A stretch of DNA of 64,000 nucleotides, from positions 24,424 through 88,423 of the forward strand of contig JAHBMJ010002602.1 of the NCBI GenBank assembly GCA_018398765.1, written 5' to 3'. The notes beneath the pieces were generated by a model, which saw only the letters and a list, made by a program, of their open reading frames with translations, had not been told where the DNA came from and did no database searches. Origin of the DNA: Chromera velia (Eukaryota > Sar > Chromeraceae). A program made the position numbers and the translations under genes. Numbering within the stretch: position 1 is the stretch's first letter; each line of letters opens with the position of its first letter. Shown one piece after another: positions 11,699 to 22,600 of this stretch.

Positions 11699-11965
11699 AG
11701 TCAACGTGTATAATGGCTTCTCCTCATCGCTCCATGCAACGGTTCCCAAGTCACAAGTAGTATGCACATAGGAGTGTGCGGGGTCTTCCTCACGTAAGGC
11801 AACACTCAGTCTGACAACTCCAACAACACCTCAGGTCAATGTGTATAATGGCTTCTCCTGATGGCTCTATGCAACGGTTCCCAAGTCACAAGTAGTATAT
11901 ACATATATAGAGGAATGTGGGGGGTCTTCCTCACACAACACTGACAACTCCAACAACACCTCACT
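11699..11965. repeat. Tandem duplication, two copies of about 130 bp
   Basis: The block beginning GTCAACGTGTATAATGGCTT (11699) recurs from 11835 with GTCAATGTGTATAATGGCTT. The copies share GCAACGGTTCCCAAGTCACA and CTGACAACTCCAACAACACC. Copies differ by small indels and substitutions. No ORF is maintained. Confidence 0.85.
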
Positions 11966-12155
11966 ATGACAGACTGCATCAGACTTCGAGAAGAACCGTG
12001 ACAGAATCCTGGGTGTTCCGCCTTCTGAAAGTGTTTGCTCATTACCTTCTTCCATACAGATTATAGATCGATGAAGTGTTGCATTGCTGCATGTATGCAT
12101 GCATGTGTTGCTTATGTGTTGCATACATGCAAACCTTTTCAAAAAAAATGGCGAG

Positions 12156-13205
12156 ATGATCGATTTTCCGTCCCTCGAATTAAGTGAAAATTCGAACAAC
12201 AACGAGGATGTACACCCGAACCTCATTCTCATAACAAGGAGAAGCAGATTGAAGAGGACCACTATAGGCGAGGAAGAAAAGAGCACAGTGCCAAGACGAT
12301 CCAAGATCCGGTTAACACTCGGTGGAGTGAGCGCTTTCATTTCATGTGGATGGGCTGATTCGTCAGGATTCGTCAGTTGGTTGCTCCCTTCTGAAGCACA
12401 TGTGAGTCATATATACATGCTTCCATGTATTTTCACCTCTCACTGCCACCTTCCCTGCCGGATCGAAAGCTGCCTGTCGGTCTCTCTTTTCTGTCGCGAT
12501 TCAAGACAATGCGCATGCAATCCCTTTGGTTTTTCTTTTGCTTTGACGGAGTTTTTGGGAGGGGATGAGAGACCGGTCGGGACTCCCTTCCGGCCTCCTC
12601 TATCCTCTCCGGCAGGGTCTGATCTTCCGCCTGATAAGTGCAGGCCACGATAATCTTTGGAAAGAATCTTTGGTAAGAGTGGATCCACTCGGCTTTGGGG
12701 GTGGTGACGAGCCGACGCCTGGCCGTCGCTGCTTCCCAAGAGACTCCAAGTCCTTCTGTAGTGTTCTCTCGATCTTTGTTTTCTGCCCATTCCGTTTCCC
12801 GTCGACGTTCTTGCTGGCGTGCGTCTGTCTTCTAGCATGCATACGGCTGGTTTAGAAGAATCGGGCAGGCAGACAGTCTGAATTTTTTCATTTAACATCA
12901 TGAGAATGTGAAAGAAAGGCGGCGGTAAGGGGACACTCGGGAGTGCTGGGCCACTGCCTGCTACTCCCGAACAGACTTTAAGTCTGTGTCCCCTGAAGCC
13001 CATGCTTAAAGGAACTTGGATGCCGGGGTGACAGAGAAGGGCGTCTTCTCTGCCCAACCCTGCCTTTCGCCCTCCTGTCTTGTTTCTCTCCTTCCTCTTC
13101 TTCCCTGTTTGTGTGTTCTTACAGGATCCCTGGCTGCTCACGTTGACCGTAACCGCTCCTCACATGAGAACTTCAGAGAAAGCCATGAAAGAAGGCAAAA
13201 TTTGA
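12156..13205 (+). CDS. Tentative two-exon hypothetical gene
   Basis: Exon 1 (12156-12401) starts with ATG and ends at a strong donor, GTGAGT, in phase 0. It encodes an acidic then basic peptide beginning MIDFPSLELSENSNNN. Exon 2 (13125-13205) follows a pyrimidine-rich TTCTTACAG acceptor, is also phase 0 and ends with TGA, giving about 108 residues in total. The intron (12402-13124) is pyrimidine-rich and stop-filled like other introns here. No domain is recognised. Other exon choices are possible. Confidence 0.3.
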
Positions 13206-13493
13206 CATCCGGGTCCATTGGAAAAAAACTCACAAGCGTACCCGTCGCTCGTCAGTCAGATCCCCCAATGGCTTAGCAAAAGCTCCGTTCCTTCTTTAAA
13301 TTTCAGATCAGTTCCTTGACATCTGTCTTTTCTCCCCGTCTCTCTGCGTCTGCGTGCATGCACGTTTCTCTTTCTCTTTGCCTTTCTGTACCCCGTTCTT
13401 TCTCTCCCCCTTTTTTTCTCACCTCCTTTCTTTCTCTCTCCCTTTCCTTCTCTCTCTTTCTCTCCCTCCCTCCCTCCCTCCCTCCCTCCCTGT

Positions 13494-13534
<41 letters not shown>

Positions 13535-15080
13535 CGCGCACGTATGAGAGAGAGAGAGAGAGAGCGTGTGCGTGTTCCGTCCGTTCGTCCGTCCCCGGCG
13601 TGTGTGTGTCTGTCTCTCTCTTTCTCTCACACACACTCATGCGCGCGCACGCACCCAGTCGCGCATACATATACAGGCACGAGCAGAGAGACAGAAGCAG
13701 GGCGAGACAGTCTGTGAAACGGAAACTGAAAACGACGAAGAGAAAGCTCTCTTTCCTCTTCTTCTCTGTCTCTCAGCGTGTATGTTTCTTGGTCTGATTC
13801 ATTGTGAAGGTGGGGGATAAGCAAGAGACTGCCTCAAATTGCCTTTCTGTAACACACACTCATTGCCTGTCGGCAATGCCCTTTCCCGTCTCCGCTCTCT
13901 CGTTGCATCGCAAGTCTGTGGTATGCTTCATCAGTGTCGGCCCCCGATTTGAAGTCGAGTGTCGAGTCTTCCCCTTATGGTCTTCTGATTCGTTCTTTTT
14001 CTCTCTCTTTGCAGGTTGCGCGTCTGCATACTCCGGCGTACTCACTATACACGTTTTGTGTTCAAACGTCTGTGTAATCCGAATAACACGTGTGGGCTGC
14101 TCTTCGGACTTTGGACTCATTTGGCGTCCAGAGGGCCGACCTGATCGCAACCAGGGGGGACTACTCAAGAAGAAACCTCGGGGGGGAATGACGGCAGCAT
14201 TGGGTCGGTTGGTCGGTCGGTAGTTGGGTTATCGGATGAATCATGCATCGGGTGGGGTTGAGGGGGGATGGGCTTGTCCTTGGGTAAATGGATAAGTGAT
14301 GGAGTGAGTAGGGGACTAGCCAACTAGGATGGATACAAGAGACAGGAGAAGCAATCTGTAGGATGTCAAGCAAGGGGATGTTTCTCCAGACGCTCACCTA
14401 GACGCTCACGTACCTGCCATGGTACCTGCATGCGATTGAGTGCATGCACCGAGTCTGAGACTGGCTTTCCTGAATTCATTGATGCAGGTTCCTCCAAGTG
14501 GCTGTCTCTGAGGCAGCATGAGACCAGAATGGGCTGTGTGGAGAGACTGCAGGAAGAGGGCTATAGGGTGTATGCGTCCGACCTCTCGAAGTCTGTAGTC
14601 TGTCTCTCCGACCTGGACTGTCACATCTTCCAGCGTTTGCCGTCGTGATGGGCTCAGAGCTCAAGGGTATCACAGACGAAATGCGTCAGGCTACCGACGC
14701 AACTTTCTTTATTCCCATGAAGGGGTTTAAAGGGGTTTGCAGAGTCGCTAAAGCTGTCCGTTAATTGCTTAATTGCGCAATTATCCTCACGTAACTCTAC
14801 CTGAGGAGGGGGCTTAAGCCTGGGTGCATTACTGAGGAAGACCAGGCGATGGTTCTCTTTCGGTGGTTATCGATCGGAACAGTTGCCAGAGACAGGATAG
14901 AGTGAAGTGTTTGCTAGTGCTTGCACAAGAGCGAATAAAGTTAAGTTGGTTAAGCCATTAAGAGAAGAAATGATAGAAAAAGAATAAATGACTTTTCAGG
15001 ATATTTTGGGATATCATCCCGGATATAAGACAGATACACAGGCTGTTACACAGCATTCAATTGTAAAACTATTATCGTAA
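13206..15080. other. Intergenic or intronic sequence with microsatellites
   Basis: Compound simple repeats, (CCCT)n then (GT)n then (GA)n, lie at about 13465-13565, with short CT/CA tracts around. A TTTGCAG acceptor-like site at 14012-14018 precedes a short open stretch, but no coherent gene was found. From about 14,700 the sequence becomes AT-rich. Confidence 0.45.
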
Positions 15081-15284
15081 ATACTAGCCTAGGGTTGGAC
15101 ACTAAAGTTTTAAAGTTTTTTTTTGTTAAAGTTTTTTTTTTGCCCTTTAGACTTTATTTTAAAAAAATATTTTTCAATCAGTTTTTGAGTAGATCGTTAA
15201 TTAAGTCAGTCATAAGTTAGACTCATAACTAGACTCATAACTAAACTAATCAACTAGCCTACATAGAAGATGGCACAAGCTTAG

Positions 15285-15919
15285 TGCAGAGTCGTACTCA
15301 TGCGCTTCGGGCCGAGGGCCGGCCATCCCGTGCCACGAGGCTGGGATTAGACATATGGCCCAAAGACCCCGGCAGCTAGACAGAGAGAGAGAGGCCCTCT
15401 ACAGAAAAGAAAAAATAGAAAGAGCCGGGGCTTTTTGAGAAGCGGTCCCGGAAGGCAGTTGTGACCCGATTCGAAAGTTGTGGAGATGATGGAGACAGCC
15501 AAACATGTTATTGAATCACCCCTTACATCGTTACTGTTCAGGAGATATGAGCCATTAAAGATTTAAGAAAAGGATGTCCCAAAAGGCAGAATTATACCTG
15601 GCCCCGCAAAGTTATTCCGTGAAAGCGATAAAGACATTTTGCTTTCCCGGACCAAACATGCCCAACTTTGCGGGGCCCTGAGACACGCACGCTACTCATC
15701 ACCGGTCGATCGAATTTGCATGCATGCACGCGCGAAGACATCTTAAGATTCATCTCTGAGTCGAAACGTTGTACAGCCAGGATCGAACTAGTTTGAACAT
15801 ACACATCCGTCTATTAGAATCCAAAGCCTTCAGAACTCCTTTTACGAACCTCAAGTGCTTTCTATCACGTTCTTAAGGTTCCCTAGCTCAGTCCTGCCGA
15901 TTTCAAACCGGAATTAGCA
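15285..15919 (+). repeat. 5' LTR
   Basis: Starts TGCAGAGTCGTACTCATGCG and ends in GGAATTAGCA. Its partner is 26223-26857. It is preceded by TTAG, the target duplication. Confidence 0.93.
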
Positions 15920-16107
15920 AGTACTGATGCCAGCAAGAGTCGAGAACACGAGCGCCACTCACGTAAACCTACAGCCTGAGGAGCTCAGTCCCTCTGAAAC
16001 GTTCTTTCTTTATCATAGCCACACAGCCAAAGTGAAGCAGGAGAGTATCAACAGCTTCTCTGACTCTTAGAATTCTCTCTCTTGAAGTTTTTGGCCCGAA
16101 CAAGATC

Positions 16108-16320
16108 ATGGTCGTCAACACCCGTCGCACAGAGTACGATCAAAACCAGAACTTGAAAGACCCTAAGCCTAAAAAGGCCCTGACCAAGAAGCAACTCACC
16201 CAGAAGGCCAGACAAGAACAAAAACGCCTGACAGAGGCTCGCCGAAAACAAAAACAACAAGAAGAGGAGGATGCTGCAGTCGCGAAGCAGCTCGCTGCCG
16301 ATGAGGCCATGGGGGTCGAA
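16108..16320 (+). pseudogene. Duplicate copy of the gag start, cut by the assembly gap
   Basis: These 71 codons are identical to the start of the full gag ORF at 16826-17038. The copy ends at the 19-N gap. With the upstream leader it forms one half of a 718-bp-offset duplication whose second half starts right after the gap inside an LTR. Confidence 0.9.
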
Positions 16321-16339
16321 NNNNNNNNNNNNNNNNNNN
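16321..16339. other. Assembly gap (19 N)
   Basis: A short run of N between two near-identical blocks. It most likely joins contigs at a repeat. Confidence 0.98.
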
Positions 16340-16637
16340 AAAGCGATAAAGACATTCTGCTTTCCCGGACCAAACATGCCCAACTTTGCGGGGCCCTGAG
16401 ACACGCACGCTACTCATCACCGGTCGATCGAATTTGCATGCATGCACGCGCGAAGACATCTTAAGATTCATCTCTGAGTCGAAACGTTGTGCAGCCAGGA
16501 TCGAACTAGTCTGAACATACACATCCGTCTATTAGAATCCAAAGCCTTCAGAACTCCTTCTACGAACCTCAAGTGCTTTCTATCACGTTCTTAAGGTTCC
16601 CTAGCTCAGTCCTGCCGATTTCAAACCGGAATTAGCA
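16340..16637 (+). repeat. Partial internal LTR copy
   Basis: Corresponds to the last 298 bp of the LTR (15622-15919), followed again by the same leader and gag start. It differs from the 5' LTR and the 3' LTR at different positions, so it is not a simple copy of either. Confidence 0.9.
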
Positions 16638-16825
16638 AGTACTGATGCCAGCAAGAGTCGAGAACACGAGCGCCACTCACGTAAACCTACAGCCTGAGGA
16701 GCTCAGTCCCTCTGAAACGTTCTTTCTTTATCATAGCCACACAGCCAAAGTGAAGCAGGAGAGTATCAACAGCTTCTCTGACTCTTAGAATTCTCTCTCT
16801 TGAAGTTTTTGGCCCGAACAAGATC

Positions 16826-18790
16826 ATGGTCGTCAACACCCGTCGCACAGAGTACGATCAAAACCAGAACTTGAAAGACCCTAAGCCTAAAAAGGCCCTG
16901 ACCAAGAAGCAACTCACCCAGAAGGCCAGACAAGAACAAAAACGCCTGACAGAGGCTCGCCGAAAACAAAAACAACAAGAAGAGGAGGATGCTGCAGTCG
17001 CGAAGCAGCTCGCTGCCGATGAGGCCATGGGGGTCGAAAAGACCACCGCCCTCCCTGGAGGAGTCACCGAGAAGACCACCTCCTCGGAGGGCGGTGGTCT
17101 CTATGCGGGCGGCGGACTCCACGCATACTTCGATCCCGAGACCAGGGAGACCGTCTACCTCAGTGTTGCGAAGAATGGCAAGGCTGTCCTTCTACGCCCT
17201 GCAAAACAGCGCCAGTCGCTGACAACACGCACGGCACTGTCCCTCACTGCCAACAACACTAAAGACGAGAACGATGAGGACGGGCCGATGCCACTTCCGC
17301 CCGAGGCCGTCGCCCAGTCCTACAAGATCCCCAAGCCGCCCACCGACAACGCCCCACAAGAGGTCGACCACACGTCAGAGCCTGCACCGAAGAGAGGCCG
17401 GATAAACAACGTCGGCACCACCAAGCTCAACCCCCCCAACCCCACCGTGAAGGCCGACATACTCACCTTCTCAGGGGAGCGCAGCAAGGCGAACGAGTTC
17501 TGGCTGTCCTTCAAGGCCGACTGCATCGCGCACAAGTGGGATCTGAACCTCGCGGTCTACTACTTCAGGAAAGCCATGAGGGGCACAGCCCTCACATGGT
17601 GGACCTCAGAGATAGAGGAGAAGGTCGAGACGCTCAAGACTATCGAGAACCTCCATGCATGCTTCGAGGCTCAGTTTGGCATCACCGAGGCCGAGAAGGA
17701 TGCGGCAGAGGACCTTCTGGACAACCTCGTTCAGGACGCCCCTGCGGGGGAGACTATCCGTACGTATGCAGAACGCGTGGCGGCCCTGTGTCGACAGGCA
17801 CGGGTGAGCAGGAACGACCCCAAAATCCTCAAGAAATTCAAAAAGGGCATTTTCAATGAGACCGTCCGCACCATCCTTGCCACGAAAACCTACTCCTCCC
17901 TCGACGAGATTGTCAAGGAAGCAGAGAAGCTTGCCCATGCTAACTCCCCCAACAGCTCCAACGCCGTCGCCGCTGGTGCTTTCACTCCCCCCACCGTGGC
18001 CAGTGTCGCCCGAGCAACAGCTATAGCACTCTACGCACCTGCTACGCCTCCCCGAGACCTTAAAAAGGGCCTCCAACAACTTTTTGAGGTTAGAGCCCTA
18101 GACTTGACATCCTGTGTGAGATGTGGGGGTACACGCCCTCACTTTGGAGGAACGTGTTCTGTAACCAACAACAATCGCTGCTTCAACTGCGGGGGGGCTA
18201 GACACATCAAGGTTATGTGCCCCCGACCACCAACGGGAGCCTCAAGCTCCACTCGACGGCCAAACTACGCTGACCTCGAGAACCCTAGCGAGAACCCCCC
18301 TCCCCTCCAACAACAGAGAGAACAAAAACTGAACAGAGCCTCTATGGACCGTCTTTACAACTTTCTCAACATCCCTCCCACAGTCCAAAGAAACCATCAC
18401 CAGACGCAGTTGCAGTCTTTCACCCTGCGGGCACAGCAGCAAGGCTTCCAGACCTTCAACCCTGCGTCGCTCCCGAGACGCCCAAAGAGGTTGGTGTTCA
18501 GGCTCCGTATGACATCAGAGGCTCCCGGGACGGGCGGTATCCCGCAGACCTTCGCACCAACACAGTCACCCATCTATCGACCCGCCCAGCCCAGACACGG
18601 CAACGCTGATGGGGGAACAGGTGCCTCAGGATGGCATACAACGGGGGCAAACGCAGCTCCTATCAGCTCCCCACCCAGATCTCCCCGCGTCATCCCCCCG
18701 CCTCACAGCCTACGCTTCGAAGCAAGAACGCCGTTTCCAGGCTCCGGGGTCCGTCTGACCCCCAACTACAGAGGAGAGGCGTCAAACTGA
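16826..18790 (+). CDS. Gag polyprotein of the Ty3/gypsy element
   Basis: Structural polyprotein that would form the retrotransposon particle and bind its RNA. The ATG at 16826 gives 654 residues. A Lys/Gln-rich basic, coiled N-terminus (residues 1-75) is followed by a retrotransposon-gag capsid region (about 215-380, with FWLSFKADC, ALTWW, and R-x-F/Y heptads). A CCHC zinc knuckle CFNCGGARHIKVMC lies at about residue 452, preceded by a second Cys-rich motif CVRCGG at about 432. The last 150 residues are Pro-rich. The frame stops at 18788-18790, and the next coding segment lies in another frame. It uses GC-rich third positions unlike the AT-rich flanks. Confidence 0.92.
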   Translation: MVVNTRRTEYDQNQNLKDPKPKKALTKKQLTQKARQEQKRLTEARRKQKQQEEEDAAVAKQLAADEAMGVEKTTALPGGVTEKTTSSEGGGLYAGGGLHAYFDPETRETVYLSVAKNGKAVLLRPAKQRQSLTTRTALSLTANNTKDENDEDGPMPLPPEAVAQSYKIPKPPTDNAPQEVDHTSEPAPKRGRINNVGTTKLNPPNPTVKADILTFSGERSKANEFWLSFKADCIAHKWDLNLAVYYFRKAMRGTALTWWTSEIEEKVETLKTIENLHACFEAQFGITEAEKDAAEDLLDNLVQDAPAGETIRTYAERVAALCRQARVSRNDPKILKKFKKGIFNETVRTILATKTYSSLDEIVKEAEKLAHANSPNSSNAVAAGAFTPPTVASVARATAIALYAPATPPRDLKKGLQQLFEVRALDLTSCVRCGGTRPHFGGTCSVTNNNRCFNCGGARHIKVMCPRPPTGASSSTRRPNYADLENPSENPPPLQQQREQKLNRASMDRLYNFLNIPPTVQRNHHQTQLQSFTLRAQQQGFQTFNPASLPRRPKRLVFRLRMTSEAPGTGGIPQTFAPTQSPIYRPAQPRHGNADGGTGASGWHTTGANAAPISSPPRSPRVIPPPHSLRFEARTPFPGSGVRLTPNYRGEASN

Positions 18791-18906
18791 AGGGTCTGGA
18801 GCTAGGGCGACTCCAGACCATCCACACCACCCGTACTGATCAAACCTCTACAGCAGAAGCAGAAAATCGACCACCAAACGATTCTGAGCAACGCCAACAT
18901 TTTTAG

Positions 18907-19620
18907 AGAGATGACTTCCGAAGGGTGAGCCCACAGCTTGCTGAGAGCTACGAGCTGCCGTCGACACACAAATACATGTACCCTTTTGACTGGATGCCTC
19001 CAGGTACTGACGTTGCAACCCCACTCGAGCAGGCAGTCCCAAACAGCTTCCAATGCTTCAATCATCCCACCCTCCAGATGTGCCTCACCAGCGAGTTCCC
19101 GTTACCATTTCGAGAACTAGTTGAAGGACCCCCACCGCCCGCGGCACCTCCGCCTCCGCTAAAGCCATGCCAACCAGCCCCTACCCAGTCACAAACCCCT
19201 CCAAACCCTTCCACGACAAGGACCCCCCCAGCTGTAAAGAACTCCCCAACCAAAAGAAGAGAAAGAGGGCCTCTCGGTACGCCGAAGGTCGCAAATGTCT
19301 CCCTGAAGCCACTTTCTGAAAGAAAAGGTTTCATTCTCCTGCTCGAGAAGTGCTTTTCAGTGACCGTCCTCGTCGATTCGGGAGCAGACGTATCTCTGCT
19401 GTCCGAGAAAGCTTTTCAGATGCTGCTCTCACTTCGCCCCTCACTTCCGACAAACCGACGTTCACGTCAATGGGGAAAGGAACTCCCCACTCAATGTTAC
19501 CGGCTACATCAACCTCTCCCTTTCCTCCTTCGCACGGCCACTGCGTCATACGTTTTTTGTTTGCTCGAACCTCAACCATGCCGCCATCCTTGGAATGGAC
19601 TTCCTCACCCGCAATGCTGA
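18907..19620 (+). pseudogene. Gag-pol linker and N-terminal half of aspartic protease
   Basis: Open frame after an in-frame TAG at 18904-18906, about 238 residues. A Pro-rich linker is followed near 19373 by the retropepsin active-site motif VLVDSGADVSLLSEK. The C-terminal half of the protease (the ILGMDFL motif, reached at about 19587) lies in a different frame, the one that continues into pol. A shift somewhere between about 19415 and 19440 therefore breaks the protease. Whether it is a mutation or a programmed shift cannot be decided from one copy, but the interrupted catalytic domain favours mutation. Confidence 0.75.
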
Positions 19621-22600
19621 AAGCCAGTCCTTCCAGGAGTCCAAGTTGGTCTTGCGTCCGAGGGAGCTCGGCCTCAACCCTGAAGAGATCCCTCTTTTTC
19701 CACTATCCACACTTCAGAAAGACGCTGCCTGCCTTCCTGCCCCACTTGTCACAGCAGCAAGAGAGGTCCTTGCCCCTCGCACGGGTGCCCACATTCGTAT
19801 GAAGCTCCCGGGCACGTCAGACCTCCCCAACGGCGCCCCCGTCTACATGGAACGAATCGCAGATGCCCTGCCAGCACATCTTCTCATCGGAAACTCAGTA
19901 GCAAACGTTGAAGACAGAGAGCTCACTCTCAACGTAGTCAACGTCAGCGGCCACTATGCCCAGATTCCAAGAGGAGCACCGCTTGCCATCGCCACGCTCT
20001 ATGAAGTTATCACGAAAGAGGACGAAGGGGCTGAGGAGCAGGCGTTGCCACCCCCGTTCGTCTCAGCAACAACATCGGCAGCAGCAACGGGGGGCTCGAC
20101 CCAGGGCTCGACGTTACACGCTCCCAGCATGTCAGCATCAGGACAGATGGAGTTGAAGGGAGGAGAGACAGGGGGACAAAATCCTGCAGCTCGGCCAGAC
20201 GAGCTCACTGAGGAAGAGAAAGAGAAGACAGAGGCCGAAATCTATAGGGCCGAAATCGACAAGGCATTGGAGGACTGCGAGCACCTGAGTGCCAAACAGA
20301 AGAAGGAGTTGAAAGACCTCCTATTGGAGTACCGAGACCTCTTCCCCACCGACCGAAACCCAGGAAACATCAAAGGAGTAGAAGCGAGGGTCAATGTTGA
20401 GACTGACACCCCCATCTATGAACGCCCCCGCCCAGTGCCGCATGCACTCAGGGCTGAGCTGCAAGAAGGGCTGCAGAAACTCCTTGAAGGGGGAATCATC
20501 AAGCCTACCTCATCTCCCTGGGGATTCCCACTCGTCCTCATCCAGAAGAAGACAGGTAAGCTGAGGATTTGCATCGACTACCGCAAGCTGAACAAGATCC
20601 TCCGCAAGGACCGATGGCCTCTGCCACGGATCGATCATATACTTGCCAAGCTGCAGGGCCGCCGTTTCTACACCTTGATCGACCTCTTTCAGGGGTTCCA
20701 TCACGTGAGCGTGCGAGAAGATCATCAAGAGAGGCTCTCGTTTGTCACAGCCGATGGCCAGTTCACCGACTGCAAGATGCCTTTTGGCATTTCGACTGTA
20801 CCTTCCATCTTTCAGAGAGCCATGGACATCATACTGGCAGGTCTGACAGGGTCATTCGTCAGCGTCTATCTCGATGACATCCTTGTCGCCAGTTTCTCGT
20901 TTGAGGAACACCTGACCCACATCCGTAAGACTCTCGATCGGCTCCGCACCTCCGGTTGTAAGCTGTCATTCGCGAAGTGCTCGTGGGCACAGACATCCCT
21001 CCTCTACCTGGGCCATATTGTTGATACGACAGGCATCCGTCCAAACCCAAAAAAGGTCGAAGCGATCCTCTCCATATCAGCACCCACCGACAAAAAGCAG
21101 ACGAAACAGCTGCTTGGGCTCGCCTCCTTCTATAAGCGCTTCATCAAGGGCTTCTCGCAGATCGTTTTCCCCCTCACTTCCCTACTTAGAAAGTATACGC
21201 CCTTCGTATGGGAAGAGCCACAGAGGAGGGCATTCGAGGCGCTGAAGGAGGCCCTGACATCTGAACCCGTCCTATGCCACCCCGACTTTGATAAAGGGTT
21301 CGTTGTCAAGCCGAACGCGAGCAACGACGCGATCGGGGCGGTGCTTGGACAGACCGATGAGGAAAGAAACGAAAAGGTCGTTGCCTACGCCTCAAGGATG
21401 ATGACAGACCTTGAAAAGAAGTGGGGCATCACAGAGAGAGAAGCGCTCAGCTTGGTCTACGCCGTCGACACCTTCAAGCCCTACCTCTACGGGAAGAAGT
21501 TCACCGTGATCACTGACCACAAGGCCCTTCAGCACATCCATGATCAGAAGAAAAGTCAACCTAGGGTCATGAGGTGGGCTTTGAAGCTCGCGATCTACGA
21601 GTTCGATGTCCAGCACCGCTCCGGGGCTAAGCATACCGATGCCAACTCCATGACGAGGCCTCCCATTGCGGGGACGGGCGCGTCCCTGGAGGTCCTCTCC
21701 CCGAAGAGAAAGCGTGACAGGGACACGGACTCCGACGAGGAGGACGAGATTGTTGTGGCTCCATACAGTACAAGGGGGGCCGCAGTCGAGGTCGACGGGT
21801 CTGACAAGAAGCACGAGCTGAACATGTCTACCAATTCGGGGGTCGAAATCATTTCCGTCCTTTCCCCAGGTAAAGCTGCCGTTCACTGCGAGGGCAGCAA
21901 GGACCAGACAATAAGGCCGCAGTCCCTTCACCCCCTGCGGGTAGCAGCCGGCAAACGGGAACGGCCCCGGAAGGATAACAGCATGAACTCCTCCAACGCG
22001 AAGAAGGTCATGAAGGACCCCAAGCCCTCCAAGGGATGGAGGAGACCGACGGGACCCGGAAGGCCGCGGTCGGGGCCTAAGGCAGCACCGCCCTCTCCCT
22101 CTCTCTCTGCCCCTCTGTGCACAGGCAACTACAGCATTGAGGAGTTCAAGAGGCTGCAGAAGGAGGATAGTACCCTGAACCCCATTATTCAGTTCCTCAT
22201 GGACGGCAGCCTGCCAGACGACCAGGCCAAGCTTTCGAGGGTCTACTCGATGGCTGCCTCTCACGCCCTGCATGAAGGTGTGCTTATTCGACTCCTTCTG
22301 CCCCTGAACAAGCACACGAAGGGTTTCCGGACCCTCACAGTGGTGCCTCGTGCCCTACGGGCCGAGATCCTTGCTGACCATCACGGTCATCTCTGCGCTG
22401 GGCACGGGGGCATCAGGAGCACGCTGGCCAAGGTCACCGACAAATTCTTCTGGCCTACCGTGACGGCTGATGTCGAGAACTACGTCAAGTCATGCGAGAC
22501 GTGCCAGCAGAGAAAGGACGCCTTCAAGAAGGAGCATCCCATGATCGTCCCGCTGTTGACAGAGCCACTCACTCACATGGCTGTCGACACCGTCGGCCCT

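Noticed and set aside
13316-13797. ORFs on both strands in compound microsatellite DNA
   Set aside because: The translations are Ser/Leu/Cys/Val or Arg/Glu/Thr/His runs from CT, GT and GA repeats. No splice or domain support.
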